This document shows positions 23,776 through 32,541 of a stretch of DNA of 64,000 bases, in pieces. The stretch spans positions 62,001 through 126,000 of the forward strand of contig JBHIYN010000007.1 of the NCBI GenBank assembly GCA_041984235.1, read 5' to 3'. The notes under the pieces were generated by a model. The model had not been told where the DNA came from, did no database searches, and was given only the letters and a program-made list of their open reading frames with translations. Each line of letters begins with the position of its first letter. The stretch's first letter is position 1. The position numbers and the translations under genes are program-made. This DNA is from JBHIYN01 sp041984235. GTDB lineage: Bacteria; Pseudomonadota; Gammaproteobacteria; Ga0077536.

Positions 23776-26700
23776 GTCGTGCCGGCCGGCGTGGCAGCGC
23801 GCGGTGCCGACCAGCGCAGCGCCGAGACGGTCAGCGCCGGCAGGTAGGTGAGTGACACCAGCGCCGTGCCGAGCAGCCCGAACAGCACGATCGCGCCGAC
23901 CCCGCGGTAGAGCTCGGATCCGGCGCCGGGCAGGAACACCAGCGGTGCCAGGCCGCACACCGTGGTCACCGTCGACATCGCGATCGGGCGCAGGCGCGAT
24001 TCGACCGCCTCAGCCACCGCCGCGGCCGGCGCCAGCCCGTCCTCGCGCACGTTGGCGTAAGCGCGATGCACGACCAGGATCGGGTTGTTGACCACCGTGC
24101 CCATCAGGATCAGGAAGCCGAGCATGGAGATCATGTCGAACGGCTGCTGCACGGCCGGCAGCCCGAGCAGCGGCAATGCCGCGCCGCCCTGGTTCAGCAG
24201 CCACAGGCCGGCGATGCCGCCGGCGATGCCGAGCGGAATGGTGGTCATGATCAGCAGCGGGTAACCCCAGTGGCGGAAGATCGCCGCCAGCAGCAGGTAG
24301 ACGATGACCAGCGCGACGAGGTAGTTGTCAGCGAGCGCGGCGCGCGTGGCATCGAGCTGATCGCTGGCGCCGGAGATCCCGGTCGAGACGTCGGCCGGGA
24401 TGCGGCCGGCCCGGCGCAGGGCGCCGACCACGTCGTTACGCACGCGCTCGACGCCGGTCTCCAGGGCGACGTCATCCGGGGGGATGATGTGCAGCGTGAC
24501 GGTGCGCTGGCCGTTGACCCGCCGCACGATGCTGGTGTCGACCGTCTCCACCACCCGTGCGACCCCGGACAGTGGCACCGCGGCGCCGCCCGGAGTGTGG
24601 ATGGGCAGCGCGTCGAGCGCGTCGACGGTAACCGCGTCGCCGGCCGCGCCGTAGAGAAAGATGTCGATCTTGTCGTCGGCGAGGAAGAACTCGTCGACGT
24701 AGGCGCCGTCGGTCAGCGCCGCCACGGTCAGACCGAGATCGGTGGCGTCGAAGCCGAGCTCGGCCGCACGGCGCCAGTCCGGCCGCACCTCGACCAGCGG
24801 CTGCGACAGTGACAGCGCCGCCGGCTCGGCCTGGATGCGCGGGCGCTCGAAGACGGCCTGCGCGCGGTCCCAGGCCGCCGCGGCGACGTCGTAGATGGCC
24901 TGCAGGCGCGGCCCGGAAATGTCGAGGTCGACGCTGCGGGTGCCGGCGTTGTTGCTGGTGATGATGGACCCGCGCGAGACGAAGGCACGCATGCCGGCAT
25001 AGCTCTCGTAGTGATCGGCGAGTTCGCGCATGAGCGCGTCGATGTGCGCCGCGTCGACCGGCTCGGCGACGATGCGCAGCTGGTCGGCCGACACGCGCAG
25101 GTTGACGTAGCGCAGGGCGGGCACCGCCGCCTCGCCACGCGCGAAGCGCGCCGGATCGTCGTCGACGAAAGGCAGCAGGTAGGCCTGCACCTGCTCCGCG
25201 ACGCGGGTCATCGCGGCCAGGTTGTAACCGGGCGGCGCGTTCATGCTGGCAAAGGCCTTGGGCTCCTCGCCCTCCGGCAGGTACTCGGCCGGCGGCGTGA
25301 GACCGAGCACGATCGCGCAGCTCGCCGCGACGACCGTTGCGATACAGGCATAACGCCGCCGGCGGCGCGCCAGCAGCCAGCCGACCGCGCCCAGCGTCGC
25401 CCGCCGCAGGGCGCCGTCGGCAGGCGCGGGCGGGCGCTGCGGCACCAGCCGGGCGCTGGCCGTGGGCACGACCGCGATGGCGACCAGCATGGAGACCAGG
25501 ATCGAGGCCGAGACCGCGATCGCAATGTCGGAATAGAGCTGCCCGGCCTCCTCCTCGATGAACACGATCGGCACGAACACCATGATCGTGGTCAGGGTCG
25601 AAGCCAGCACCGCCGGCCACACGCGCCTGATCCCGGCCACCGCCGCGCGCACGCGGTCGAGGCCGCGCCGGCATTCGAGCTCGATGCTCTCCAGCACCAC
25701 GATGCTGTTGTCGAGCGTCATGCCGATGGCGAAGGCGACCCCGGCCAGCGAGATGACGTTGATCGTGCGCCCGGTCGCGATCAGCCCGATGAAAGCGGCA
25801 ATGGTGCAGATCGGGATGCCGATCACCCCCACCGCGGTGCTGCGCAGCGAGCGCAGGAAGACGAACATCACCGCCGTCGCCAGGCAGGCGCCGATGAGCA
25901 GGTTCTTCCACACGTTGAAGACGGAGGCCTCGACGTAGCGCACGTCGTCGGAGGTCAGGTCGAGATGCATGCCCGCGGGCGCGAGCACCTCGCGATTGAT
26001 GGCCTCGACCTCGGCCAGCATCGCGCGCTTGATGGCGATCACGTTCGAGCCCTGCTCGCGGCGCACGGCGAGCTGGATGACCGCAGCGCCGTCGACGAAC
26101 GAGCGGTCGCGCAGCTCGCGGTGATCCAGCGCGATGGTGGCGACGTCGTGGAGGGTGACCAGGGCATCGCCGTCGCGCAGCAGGATCAGGTCGCCGAGCG
26201 ATTCGATGGTCTCGAAACGGCCCAGGGTGCGCACCAGGTAGCGGCGCTTGCCGCCGTCGACGTCGCCGCCCGAGACGTCGCGATTGCGTGCGCGCAGCGC
26301 GTTGCGCACGTCGGCCACGGTCAGCGCGCGCTCGGCCAGGGCGGCGGCGTCGAGCAGCACGCGCACTTCGCGCTCGGCGCCGCCGCGCACGTCGACCTGC
26401 GACACGCCGGGCACCGTCTCCATGCGCACGCGGACCTGGTCCTCGATGAAGTCGCGCATCATGTCCATGTCGAGCCCGCGCGGGTTGCCGGGCAACGGCG
26501 CGATGCGGAAGTACATGAACGAGTTGGACGAGAACGAGGCGGCGTAGACGCGCGGCTGGTCGACGTTCTCGGGGTAGGACGGCACCTGGCTCAGCGCGTT
26601 GTTGACCCGCACCAGGGTGTCGGTGACGTCGATCCCGAAGGGGAACTCGAGCTCGATCTCGGCACGCCCGCTCTCGGCGACGGAGATGATGCGCTTGAGG

Positions 26701-26921
26701 CTGGGGACGGTGCGCAGGTATTCCTCCTGCTCGATCAGGATCTCCTGCTCGATGTCCTGCGGCGTGGCCCCCGGCCAGTCGGTGCGCACGGTGATCGTAC
26801 GCACCTCGAGATCCGGGATCATCTGCACCGGGATGCGCAGCGCGGCGGCGAGACCCAGCACGGTGACGATCAGGGTCGCCACCGTGACCAGCATGCCGTT
26901 GCGCACCAGCCAGTCGAACAC
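23772..26921 (-). CDS. RND family efflux permease
   Basis: Inner-membrane efflux permease (1049 aa from GTG 26921) of the AcrB/MdtB superfamily, with two repeats each of one helix, a large periplasmic loop and five helices. ATPQDIEQEILIEQEEYLR and SFSSNSFMYFRIAP lie in the first porter domain. In the fourth helix GMTLDNSIVVLESIE keeps only one of the two relay Asp residues of AcrB, and in the second half GTVVNNPILVVHRA has Asn where AcrB has Lys940, so the proton path differs from AcrB. The start is uncertain: GTG 26921 is chosen because the frame further upstream runs into the adaptor gene. It forms an operon with that adaptor; no outer-membrane factor is encoded here. Confidence 0.88.
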   Translation of the reverse strand: MFDWLVRNGMLVTVATLIVTVLGLAAALRIPVQMIPDLEVRTITVRTDWPGATPQDIEQEILIEQEEYLRTVPSLKRIISVAESGRAEIELEFPFGIDVTDTLVRVNNALSQVPSYPENVDQPRVYAASFSSNSFMYFRIAPLPGNPRGLDMDMMRDFIEDQVRVRMETVPGVSQVDVRGGAEREVRVLLDAAALAERALTVADVRNALRARNRDVSGGDVDGGKRRYLVRTLGRFETIESLGDLILLRDGDALVTLHDVATIALDHRELRDRSFVDGAAVIQLAVRREQGSNVIAIKRAMLAEVEAINREVLAPAGMHLDLTSDDVRYVEASVFNVWKNLLIGACLATAVMFVFLRSLRSTAVGVIGIPICTIAAFIGLIATGRTINVISLAGVAFAIGMTLDNSIVVLESIELECRRGLDRVRAAVAGIRRVWPAVLASTLTTIMVFVPIVFIEEEAGQLYSDIAIAVSASILVSMLVAIAVVPTASARLVPQRPPAPADGALRRATLGAVGWLLARRRRRYACIATVVAASCAIVLGLTPPAEYLPEGEEPKAFASMNAPPGYNLAAMTRVAEQVQAYLLPFVDDDPARFARGEAAVPALRYVNLRVSADQLRIVAEPVDAAHIDALMRELADHYESYAGMRAFVSRGSIITSNNAGTRSVDLDISGPRLQAIYDVAAAAWDRAQAVFERPRIQAEPAALSLSQPLVEVRPDWRRAAELGFDATDLGLTVAALTDGAYVDEFFLADDKIDIFLYGAAGDAVTVDALDALPIHTPGGAAVPLSGVARVVETVDTSIVRRVNGQRTVTLHIIPPDDVALETGVERVRNDVVGALRRAGRIPADVSTGISGASDQLDATRAALADNYLVALVIVYLLLAAIFRHWGYPLLIMTTIPLGIAGGIAGLWLLNQGGAALPLLGLPAVQQPFDMISMLGFLILMGTVVNNPILVVHRAYANVREDGLAPAAAVAEAVESRLRPIAMSTVTTVCGLAPLVFLPGAGSELYRGVGAIVLFGLLGTALVSLTYLPALTVSALRWSAPRAATPAGTT

Positions 26922-26955
26922 GTTCAGCGCAACCCGGCGGCGCGTGCGCGCGGCT

Positions 26956-28029
26956 TCACGGCGGCGCGCCGACGCGCACGTGCTGCCCTTCGGCAAGGCC
27001 CTCGTTGCCGCGCACCACGATCTCCGTGCCGGCGGCAAGGCCGTCGACGATCTCGATGCGCTCGCCGAACGCGCGCCCGGGGCGGATACGACGCTCGCCA
27101 ACGCGCACCTGTGCGCCGTCGCGCTCGACCACCCACAGCGTGACGCGCCCGTCGGGATGACGCAGCAGGGCATCGCGCGGCACCGTCACCCCCGCGCGCC
27201 CGGCATGCAGGTGCAGGCGGGCGCGCGCCGACATGCCGGGAATAATCGGCGCGCCGGCATCCTCGGGCCGGGTCATCAGTGTGAACGTGCGCGACTGGCC
27301 GGCACTCACCGGCACCACGCCGACGACGCGCGCCGCCAGCGGCTGCGGCAGGGCGTCCAGGCTGATATCCAGCGCCAGCCCCTGCTCCACGCGCGGAAAG
27401 AACTCCTGCGGCACCTGGAAGTCGACGCGCAGCGCGTCGGTGGCGACCAGCTCGACCACCGCCGTGCCACGATCCACCCACTCACCCGCGTTGGTCAGCT
27501 TGCGGCTCACCGCGCCGGCGTAGGGTGCGCTGACGGTGTGTCGGGCGAGCAGCGCGGCTTCGCGCCGCTCGGCCGTTTCCGCACGTGCCAGCGCGGCGGC
27601 AGCCAGCTCCACCGCCGCGGCGCGCGCGCGCAGCTCGGTCTCGGCGATGGTGCGCTCGGCGCTGAGGCGCTCGGCCTCGGCCAGGCGGCGCTCCGCCTCG
27701 GCCAGCGCAGCGCGCGCCTCGCGCACCCCGGCACGCGCGCCGGCCAGCGCAATCTCGCTCAGCTCCGCGTCGAGCGCGACCAGCGGCGCGCCCGCTGCCA
27801 CGCGATCGCCGATCTCGACGTGCATGCGCGCGACCTGGCCCGCAACCTCGGCCGAGATGCGCGACACGCGCGGCGAGACCACGCTGCCGGTGACGGTGAT
27901 CTCGTGTCCGATGGCGCCATGCCCGGCCAGCGCGGTCTCTACCGGCGGTACGCCCGGCGCCGCACGGGCAGCCCCTGACGGCAATGCGAGACAGGCGAGG
28001 ACGAGAGCTGTGCTGAGTGCCGTGTTCAA
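26956..28029 (-). CDS. RND periplasmic adaptor subunit (membrane fusion protein)
   Basis: Periplasmic adaptor of 357 aa. The N-terminal MNTALSTALVLACLALPSGA is a signal peptide ending near AARA. A lipoyl half-motif, GQVARMHVEIGDRVAAGAPL, is followed by an alpha-helical hairpin very rich in Ala, Glu and Arg (residues ~95-155), the second lipoyl half (APYAGAVSRKLTNAGEWV), and beta-barrel and membrane-proximal domains. It links the RND permease encoded 34 nt downstream to an outer-membrane channel supplied from elsewhere. Confidence 0.92.
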   Translation of the reverse strand: MNTALSTALVLACLALPSGAARAAPGVPPVETALAGHGAIGHEITVTGSVVSPRVSRISAEVAGQVARMHVEIGDRVAAGAPLVALDAELSEIALAGARAGVREARAALAEAERRLAEAERLSAERTIAETELRARAAAVELAAAALARAETAERREAALLARHTVSAPYAGAVSRKLTNAGEWVDRGTAVVELVATDALRVDFQVPQEFFPRVEQGLALDISLDALPQPLAARVVGVVPVSAGQSRTFTLMTRPEDAGAPIIPGMSARARLHLHAGRAGVTVPRDALLRHPDGRVTLWVVERDGAQVRVGERRIRPGRAFGERIEIVDGLAAGTEIVVRGNEGLAEGQHVRVGAPP

Positions 28030-28087
28030 GCGAGGGACGATAGCAGATCGCCGTTACCACCGATGCGGCCGGCGCCAGCCGACAGGG

Positions 28088-29251
28088 TCAGGCGCGCGCG
28101 GCGGCTCCCGGCCACAGTCGGCGCGAAGCAATCGCGGCGCCCTCGGCCAGGGCCTGCAGCTTCTCGTAGCCGATGTCGGCAATGACGTGGCCGTAGCGGG
28201 TGAACGTGGACAGGCCACAGTCGGTGCCGGCCAGCACACGCTCACGGCCGACGATATCGGCAAAGCGACAGATGCGCTCGGCGACCAGCTCGGGGTGCTC
28301 GATGTAGTTGGTGCAGGTATCGATCACGCCGGGGATCAGAACCTTGTCCTCCGGCAGGTCGATCTCGCCCCAAACCGGCCACTCGTGGGCGTGGCGCGGA
28401 TTCGCCGCTTCGAAGGAGATCGCCTGCGGCTTGGCGCGCACCAGCACGCCGGCGATCTTCGCCAGCGGAATGTCGAAGTCGTGCGGGCCCTCGTAGTTGC
28501 CCCAGCAGATGTGCATGCGCACGCTCTCGGCCGGCACGTTGGCCAGCGCGGCGTTGAGCACTTCGACCTGGCGCTCGGCCTGGCGCACGAACTGCTCGTC
28601 GGTCAGGTCCTTGTACTGCGTGTGCCGCGCCATGGCGAGATCCGGACAATCGACCTGCAGCAGGAAGCCGGCGCCGGTGATGGCCTCGTACTCCTCGCGC
28701 ATGGCCGCGCCCAGGGCTTCCAGGTAGGCCTGCTCGTCAGCGTAGTACTCGTTCGGCAGGAAGGCCGAGATGACGCCCGGCGAGGACGCGTTGAGGAAGG
28801 CCTCGGTGGCGCCGGCGCCCTCCAGCGCGGCGCGGAAATTCGCGATGTCGGTCTCCAGCGGCGCACGGTTCTCGACCCGGATCTCGCCGGTACACACCGG
28901 GCGCGCGATCGGCGGCGCCTCGCCGGTCAGCTTCTGCCGCTCCATGAACGCGGGGAAGCGCGCAAGGTCGGCCGGCGGGCGGCGCGGGCTGTCGCCACTA
29001 AAGCCGCTGCAGCGATCCTTGATGTAGGTGGAGTAGCCGATCTTGCCCATCTCGCCGTCGCTGACGACGTCGATGCCGATACCGACCTGGCGGCGCACGA
29101 CGTCGTGCACCGCCTGCCGCACCATGGCCGTGAAGGCCATCTCGTCGACCGCCGCGCCGGACTCGCGTGCGACCAGCAGATCGGCCAGTGCATCGGGACG
29201 CGGCAGGCTGCCGACGTGGGTGGTCAGAATACGATCGGTGCTCAGCTTCAT
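28088..29251 (-). CDS. Cobalamin-independent methionine synthase-like (MetE C-terminal family) protein
   Basis: TIM-barrel zinc protein of 387 aa. VGSLPRPDAL, VSDGEMGKIGYSTYI, MHICWGNYEG (His and Cys ligands) and LAGTDCGLST (second Cys ligand) define the UROD/MetE-like superfamily. It lacks the N-terminal half of full MetE. Relatives include folate-dependent methyltransferases and epoxyalkane:coenzyme M transferase, all activating a thiol on zinc. In a catabolic neighbourhood, thiol addition to an electrophile or demethylation is as plausible as methionine synthesis. A second family member is encoded at 31370-32485. Confidence 0.85.
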   Translation of the reverse strand: MKLSTDRILTTHVGSLPRPDALADLLVARESGAAVDEMAFTAMVRQAVHDVVRRQVGIGIDVVSDGEMGKIGYSTYIKDRCSGFSGDSPRRPPADLARFPAFMERQKLTGEAPPIARPVCTGEIRVENRAPLETDIANFRAALEGAGATEAFLNASSPGVISAFLPNEYYADEQAYLEALGAAMREEYEAITGAGFLLQVDCPDLAMARHTQYKDLTDEQFVRQAERQVEVLNAALANVPAESVRMHICWGNYEGPHDFDIPLAKIAGVLVRAKPQAISFEAANPRHAHEWPVWGEIDLPEDKVLIPGVIDTCTNYIEHPELVAERICRFADIVGRERVLAGTDCGLSTFTRYGHVIADIGYEKLQALAEGAAIASRRLWPGAAARA

Positions 29252-29548
29252 GGTCTCGTTCTCCCCGGATGGCGCGACGGCGGCGCCGCCATTCTGACAT
29301 AAGCCCGCGGGCCCGCCTGCCGTGGCGACTCGGGCGTCTGACGGTTAAGAAGTGTGAAACGGCTCACCAGTGCGCGGCGCGCGAGCGGAACTTTTCGCGA
29401 CCCTGTTCGCGATCAGGGCTGCCGAGGATCCTGGCTGTCATGGTTAGCGCTTAACGTGCTGCGCGCGAGCTGCATCGAAACGTCTCGAACGGGGCGATCG
29501 CGGAGCGGTCGGCACGCACGTCACGAACCTGTAACGGAGAAGAGCTAC
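29252..29548. other. Divergent intergenic region
   Basis: 297 nt between the MetE-like gene (minus) and the haloperoxidase gene (plus). It must hold both promoters, but no consensus -35/-10 pair, clear palindrome or small gene stands out. Confidence 0.4.
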
Positions 29549-31306
29549 TTGAACGAGAACGACAAGACTCCTGACACCGGCGACGAGCGTACCGGTGCAC
29601 TCAGCCGACGCGGCTTCCTGTCCACGGTCGCGGCCGGCGGCGCACTGGCCTCGGGCGCCGCGGTGATCGGCAGCCCGGCGGCCGGGGCACAGAGCTTCGA
29701 CCCCGAGCGCGCTCCCGCTGGCCGCGGCGGCTACGCCCGTCGCGCGAACGAAGCGTTTCGCCGGCGGCGCGACGCGGCGGCCGCCGACCTGCGCGGCCAG
29801 CCCGGCCCGGCACCGTCGACCAACGGCGACGAGCAGCGCTACGGCGATCTGCGCGCCGCCTTCTTCAAGACCCTGCCGCAGAACGAGTACGGCGAGGTCG
29901 ACCCCGACGCGTACCGCGCCATGCGCCGGGCGCTCACGCGCGGCAGCTTCGAGGCGATGGAGAACGTGCCGCTGTCGCCGCTCGCCGATCGCCGCCTGGC
30001 CAACCCGCTGGCGGCCTGGGCCTTCGAGATGATCGGCCCGGATGCCTGGGCGCCGCGCATGGCGCCCGCACCGGCCTTCGCGAGCCAGGTGCAGGCGGCC
30101 GAGATGGGCGAAGTCTACTGGCAGGCGCTGACCCGTGACGTGCCCTTCACCGACTACGCCAGCGACCCCGCGATCGCCGCCGCCAGCGCTGACCTCAACG
30201 CCTTCAGCCACCGTCTCGGCGGCGGCGATCCGATCACGCCGGCGACCCTGTTCCGCGGCGAAACACCCGGCGATCTCGTCGGCCCCTACCTCAGCCAGTT
30301 CCTGTGGCTGCCGGCGAACTGGGGCGTGGCCCGGCTGGACCAGCGCTTCGCCCTGCCCCTCGCCGGCCAGGACTTCGGCCTCGCGCGCGCCGAATGGCTG
30401 AACCTGCAGCGCGGCGCGGCGCCGCTGGCGGCGACGGTGTTCGGCAGCGCGCCGCGCCACATCGCCAACGGCCGCGACCTCGCCGAGTACGTCCACGGCG
30501 ACGTCGTCTACCAGGCCTACCTGACCGCGGCGCTGATCATGCTCGGCATGGGCAGCGCGGCACTGGACCCGCAGAACCCCTACCTCGACGCGGTCGCCCA
30601 GGGCCCCTTCGTCACCTTCGGCACCGCCGAGGTAGTCGACCTGGTGGCGAAGGCGGCGAATGCCGCGCTCAAGGTGGCGTGGTTCCAGAAGTGGCTGGTA
30701 CACCGCCGCCTGCGCCCCGAGGTCCTCGCCGCCCGCGCCGAGTTCCAGTACACGGGCGAGCGCGCTTACGATCTGGACCGCGAGCTGCTGGACAGCGCAG
30801 CAGCCAGCGAGCTGCTCGCACGCAACGGCAACCTGCTGCTGCCGCTGGCCTACCCGGAAGGCTCGCCGACCCACCCCGCCTACCCCGCCGGCCACGCGGT
30901 TGTCGCCGGTGCCTGCACCACGGTGCTCAAGGCGCTGTTCGACGAGCACTACGCGATCCCCGACCCGGTCGAGGCGAGCGCCGACGGCTTCAGCCTGCAC
31001 GCGTGGACGGGGGCACCGCTGACGCTCGGCGGCGAGCTCAACAAGCTCGCCAGCAACATCGCGCTGGGCCGTGACACCGCCGGGGTGCACTATCGCTCGG
31101 ACGGCATCGACGGCGTGGTTCTCGGCGAGGCCGTCGCGCTCGGCATCCTCGCTGACTACGCCGGCACCCACGCCGAGCGTTTTGCCGGCTTCGAGCTGAC
31201 CCGCTTCGACGGCAGCACGGCGCACGTTGGTGGCGATGGCGTGACACCGCGCCGGCGACGTCCGCAGGTGTCGCGGCGACGTTATCGCTTCAACCGCGAG
31301 TACTGA
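29549..31306 (+). CDS. Tat-exported vanadium-dependent haloperoxidase / PAP2 family protein
   Basis: Exported enzyme of 585 aa. A twin-arginine signal, SRRGFLSTVAAGGALASGAA, lies near residues 23-42. The vanadate/phosphate site is complete in order: KWLVHRRLRPE, then SPTHPAYPAGHAVVAGA, then GRDTAGVHYRSD with the Arg and the axial His. These enzymes oxidise halides with H2O2 or, in relatives, cleave phosphoesters. TTG 29549 is chosen as start because GGAGAAGAG lies just upstream and the Tat motif falls at normal distance; ATG frames further upstream read a composition unlike coding sequence. It is monocistronic, ending at a strong hairpin. Confidence 0.85.
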   Translation: MNENDKTPDTGDERTGALSRRGFLSTVAAGGALASGAAVIGSPAAGAQSFDPERAPAGRGGYARRANEAFRRRRDAAAADLRGQPGPAPSTNGDEQRYGDLRAAFFKTLPQNEYGEVDPDAYRAMRRALTRGSFEAMENVPLSPLADRRLANPLAAWAFEMIGPDAWAPRMAPAPAFASQVQAAEMGEVYWQALTRDVPFTDYASDPAIAAASADLNAFSHRLGGGDPITPATLFRGETPGDLVGPYLSQFLWLPANWGVARLDQRFALPLAGQDFGLARAEWLNLQRGAAPLAATVFGSAPRHIANGRDLAEYVHGDVVYQAYLTAALIMLGMGSAALDPQNPYLDAVAQGPFVTFGTAEVVDLVAKAANAALKVAWFQKWLVHRRLRPEVLAARAEFQYTGERAYDLDRELLDSAAASELLARNGNLLLPLAYPEGSPTHPAYPAGHAVVAGACTTVLKALFDEHYAIPDPVEASADGFSLHAWTGAPLTLGGELNKLASNIALGRDTAGVHYRSDGIDGVVLGEAVALGILADYAGTHAERFAGFELTRFDGSTAHVGGDGVTPRRRRPQVSRRRYRFNREY

Positions 31307-31328
31307 CGGCGCGCACGCCCTGCGATGC

Positions 31329-31360
31329 GGCGCGCCCCGTCACCCGCGGCGGGGCGCGCC
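31329..31360. terminator. Strong hairpin between convergent genes
   Basis: GGCGCGCCCCG (31329-31339) pairs perfectly with CGGGGCGCGCC (31350-31360) around a 10-nt loop, between the haloperoxidase stop and the convergent MetE-like stop. Only a short GTTT follows on the plus strand, so termination is probable but not textbook. Confidence 0.5.
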
Positions 31361-31369
31361 GTGCCCGTT

Positions 31370-32485
31370 TCAGGGCGCCTCCGGCCACACCTCGCGCGCC
31401 ACGTCCAGCACCAGGCCGAGCTTGGCCCACTGCTCGTCCTCGCTGAGCTCGTTGCCTTCCTCGGTGGAGGCGAAGCCGCACTGCGGGCTCAGGCAGCATT
31501 GTGCGAGATCGACGAACCGGGCGGCCTCCTCCAGCCGCGCGTGCAGGGTCTCGCGCGCCTCCAGCGCGCCGCGCTTGCTCGTGACCAGGCCCAGCACCAC
31601 GCGCTGGTCGCCGCGCGGCAGGAAGCGCAGCGGCTCGAAGCCGCCGGCGCGATCGCTGTCGTACTCGAGGAAGAAGCCGTCGTAGGCGGTCTCACCGAGC
31701 AGGATTTCGGCGACCGGCTCGTAGCCGCCCTCGGAGATCCACCGCGAGCGGAAATTACCGCGGCACACGTGGGTGGTCACCGTCATGTCGGCGGGCTTGT
31801 CGGCCAGGGCGTGGTTGATCATGTCGCGGTAGATGCCGGGCAGGGGCTCTGGATCGTCGCCGCGTTCGCGCGCGCGTTCGCGCTCCACGTCTGAGCACAA
31901 ATAGGCCCACACCGTGTCGTCGAACTGCAGGTAGCGGCAGCCGGCGTCGTAGAAGGCGCGCAGCGCCTGCCGCCAGGCTTCCGCGGTGTCCTGGTAGAAG
32001 GCGTCCAGATCGGGGTAGACCGCGCGGCTGATCGCCGATCGGCCGCCACGAAAGTGCAGCACCGAGGGCGCCGGAATGGTCATCTTGGGCACCGCGGTGG
32101 TCGTGGTCGCGGCCAGGAAGCGGAAGTGGTCGAGCATGAAATGGCCGCCGAAGCGCACCGGGCCGGTCACCGCGACGCTCTCGTGCTTGGTCTCCACGCC
32201 CTGGAACGGGATGCTCTCGCCGGTCGCAATCAACTCGACGCCGTCGAGCCCGGCGAGAAAGTCGAAATGCCACCACGCACGGCGAAACTCACCGTCGGTG
32301 ACGGCGGCGAGACCCAGCGCCTCCTGGCGCCGCACCGCCGCGCGGATCGCGGTGTCCTCCGCCGCGCGCAGGCCGGTCGCGTCGAGCGTCCCGGCGGCAT
32401 GCGCGGCGCGCGCCTGATGCAGTGCCGCCGGCCGCAGCAGGCTGCCGACCTGGTCGGCACGGAAAGGGGGACGACGCTGGGCCAT
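31370..32485 (-). CDS. MetE-like zinc methyltransferase family protein, YxjG type
   Basis: TIM-barrel protein of 371 aa from the cobalamin-independent methionine synthase superfamily, closest in layout to the YxjG/YxjH type. It has DQVGSLLRP, AVTDGEFRRAWWHFDF, LQFDDTVWAYLC, and the zinc ligands in THVCRGNFRS and LSPQCGFAS. It is the last gene of the HpaB/LigB ring-cleavage operon (56 nt after the dioxygenase gene). It could remove a methyl or thioether group from an aromatic substrate, or recycle a thiol cofactor; the first would fit demethylation before catechol cleavage (inference). Confidence 0.83.
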   Translation of the reverse strand: MAQRRPPFRADQVGSLLRPAALHQARAAHAAGTLDATGLRAAEDTAIRAAVRRQEALGLAAVTDGEFRRAWWHFDFLAGLDGVELIATGESIPFQGVETKHESVAVTGPVRFGGHFMLDHFRFLAATTTTAVPKMTIPAPSVLHFRGGRSAISRAVYPDLDAFYQDTAEAWRQALRAFYDAGCRYLQFDDTVWAYLCSDVERERARERGDDPEPLPGIYRDMINHALADKPADMTVTTHVCRGNFRSRWISEGGYEPVAEILLGETAYDGFFLEYDSDRAGGFEPLRFLPRGDQRVVLGLVTSKRGALEARETLHARLEEAARFVDLAQCCLSPQCGFASTEEGNELSEDEQWAKLGLVLDVAREVWPEAP

Positions 32486-32541
32486 GGGCAGCCTCCGTTC
32501 TCACGCAGGGGACATTGTAGGTCGTCCGCCGCGCGGGTCCG

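Noticed and set aside
25011..27143. A 710-codon plus-strand frame over the RND permease
   Set aside because: It is a shadow of the permease. Its His/Asp/Arg/Gln-rich composition is typical of antisense frames here.
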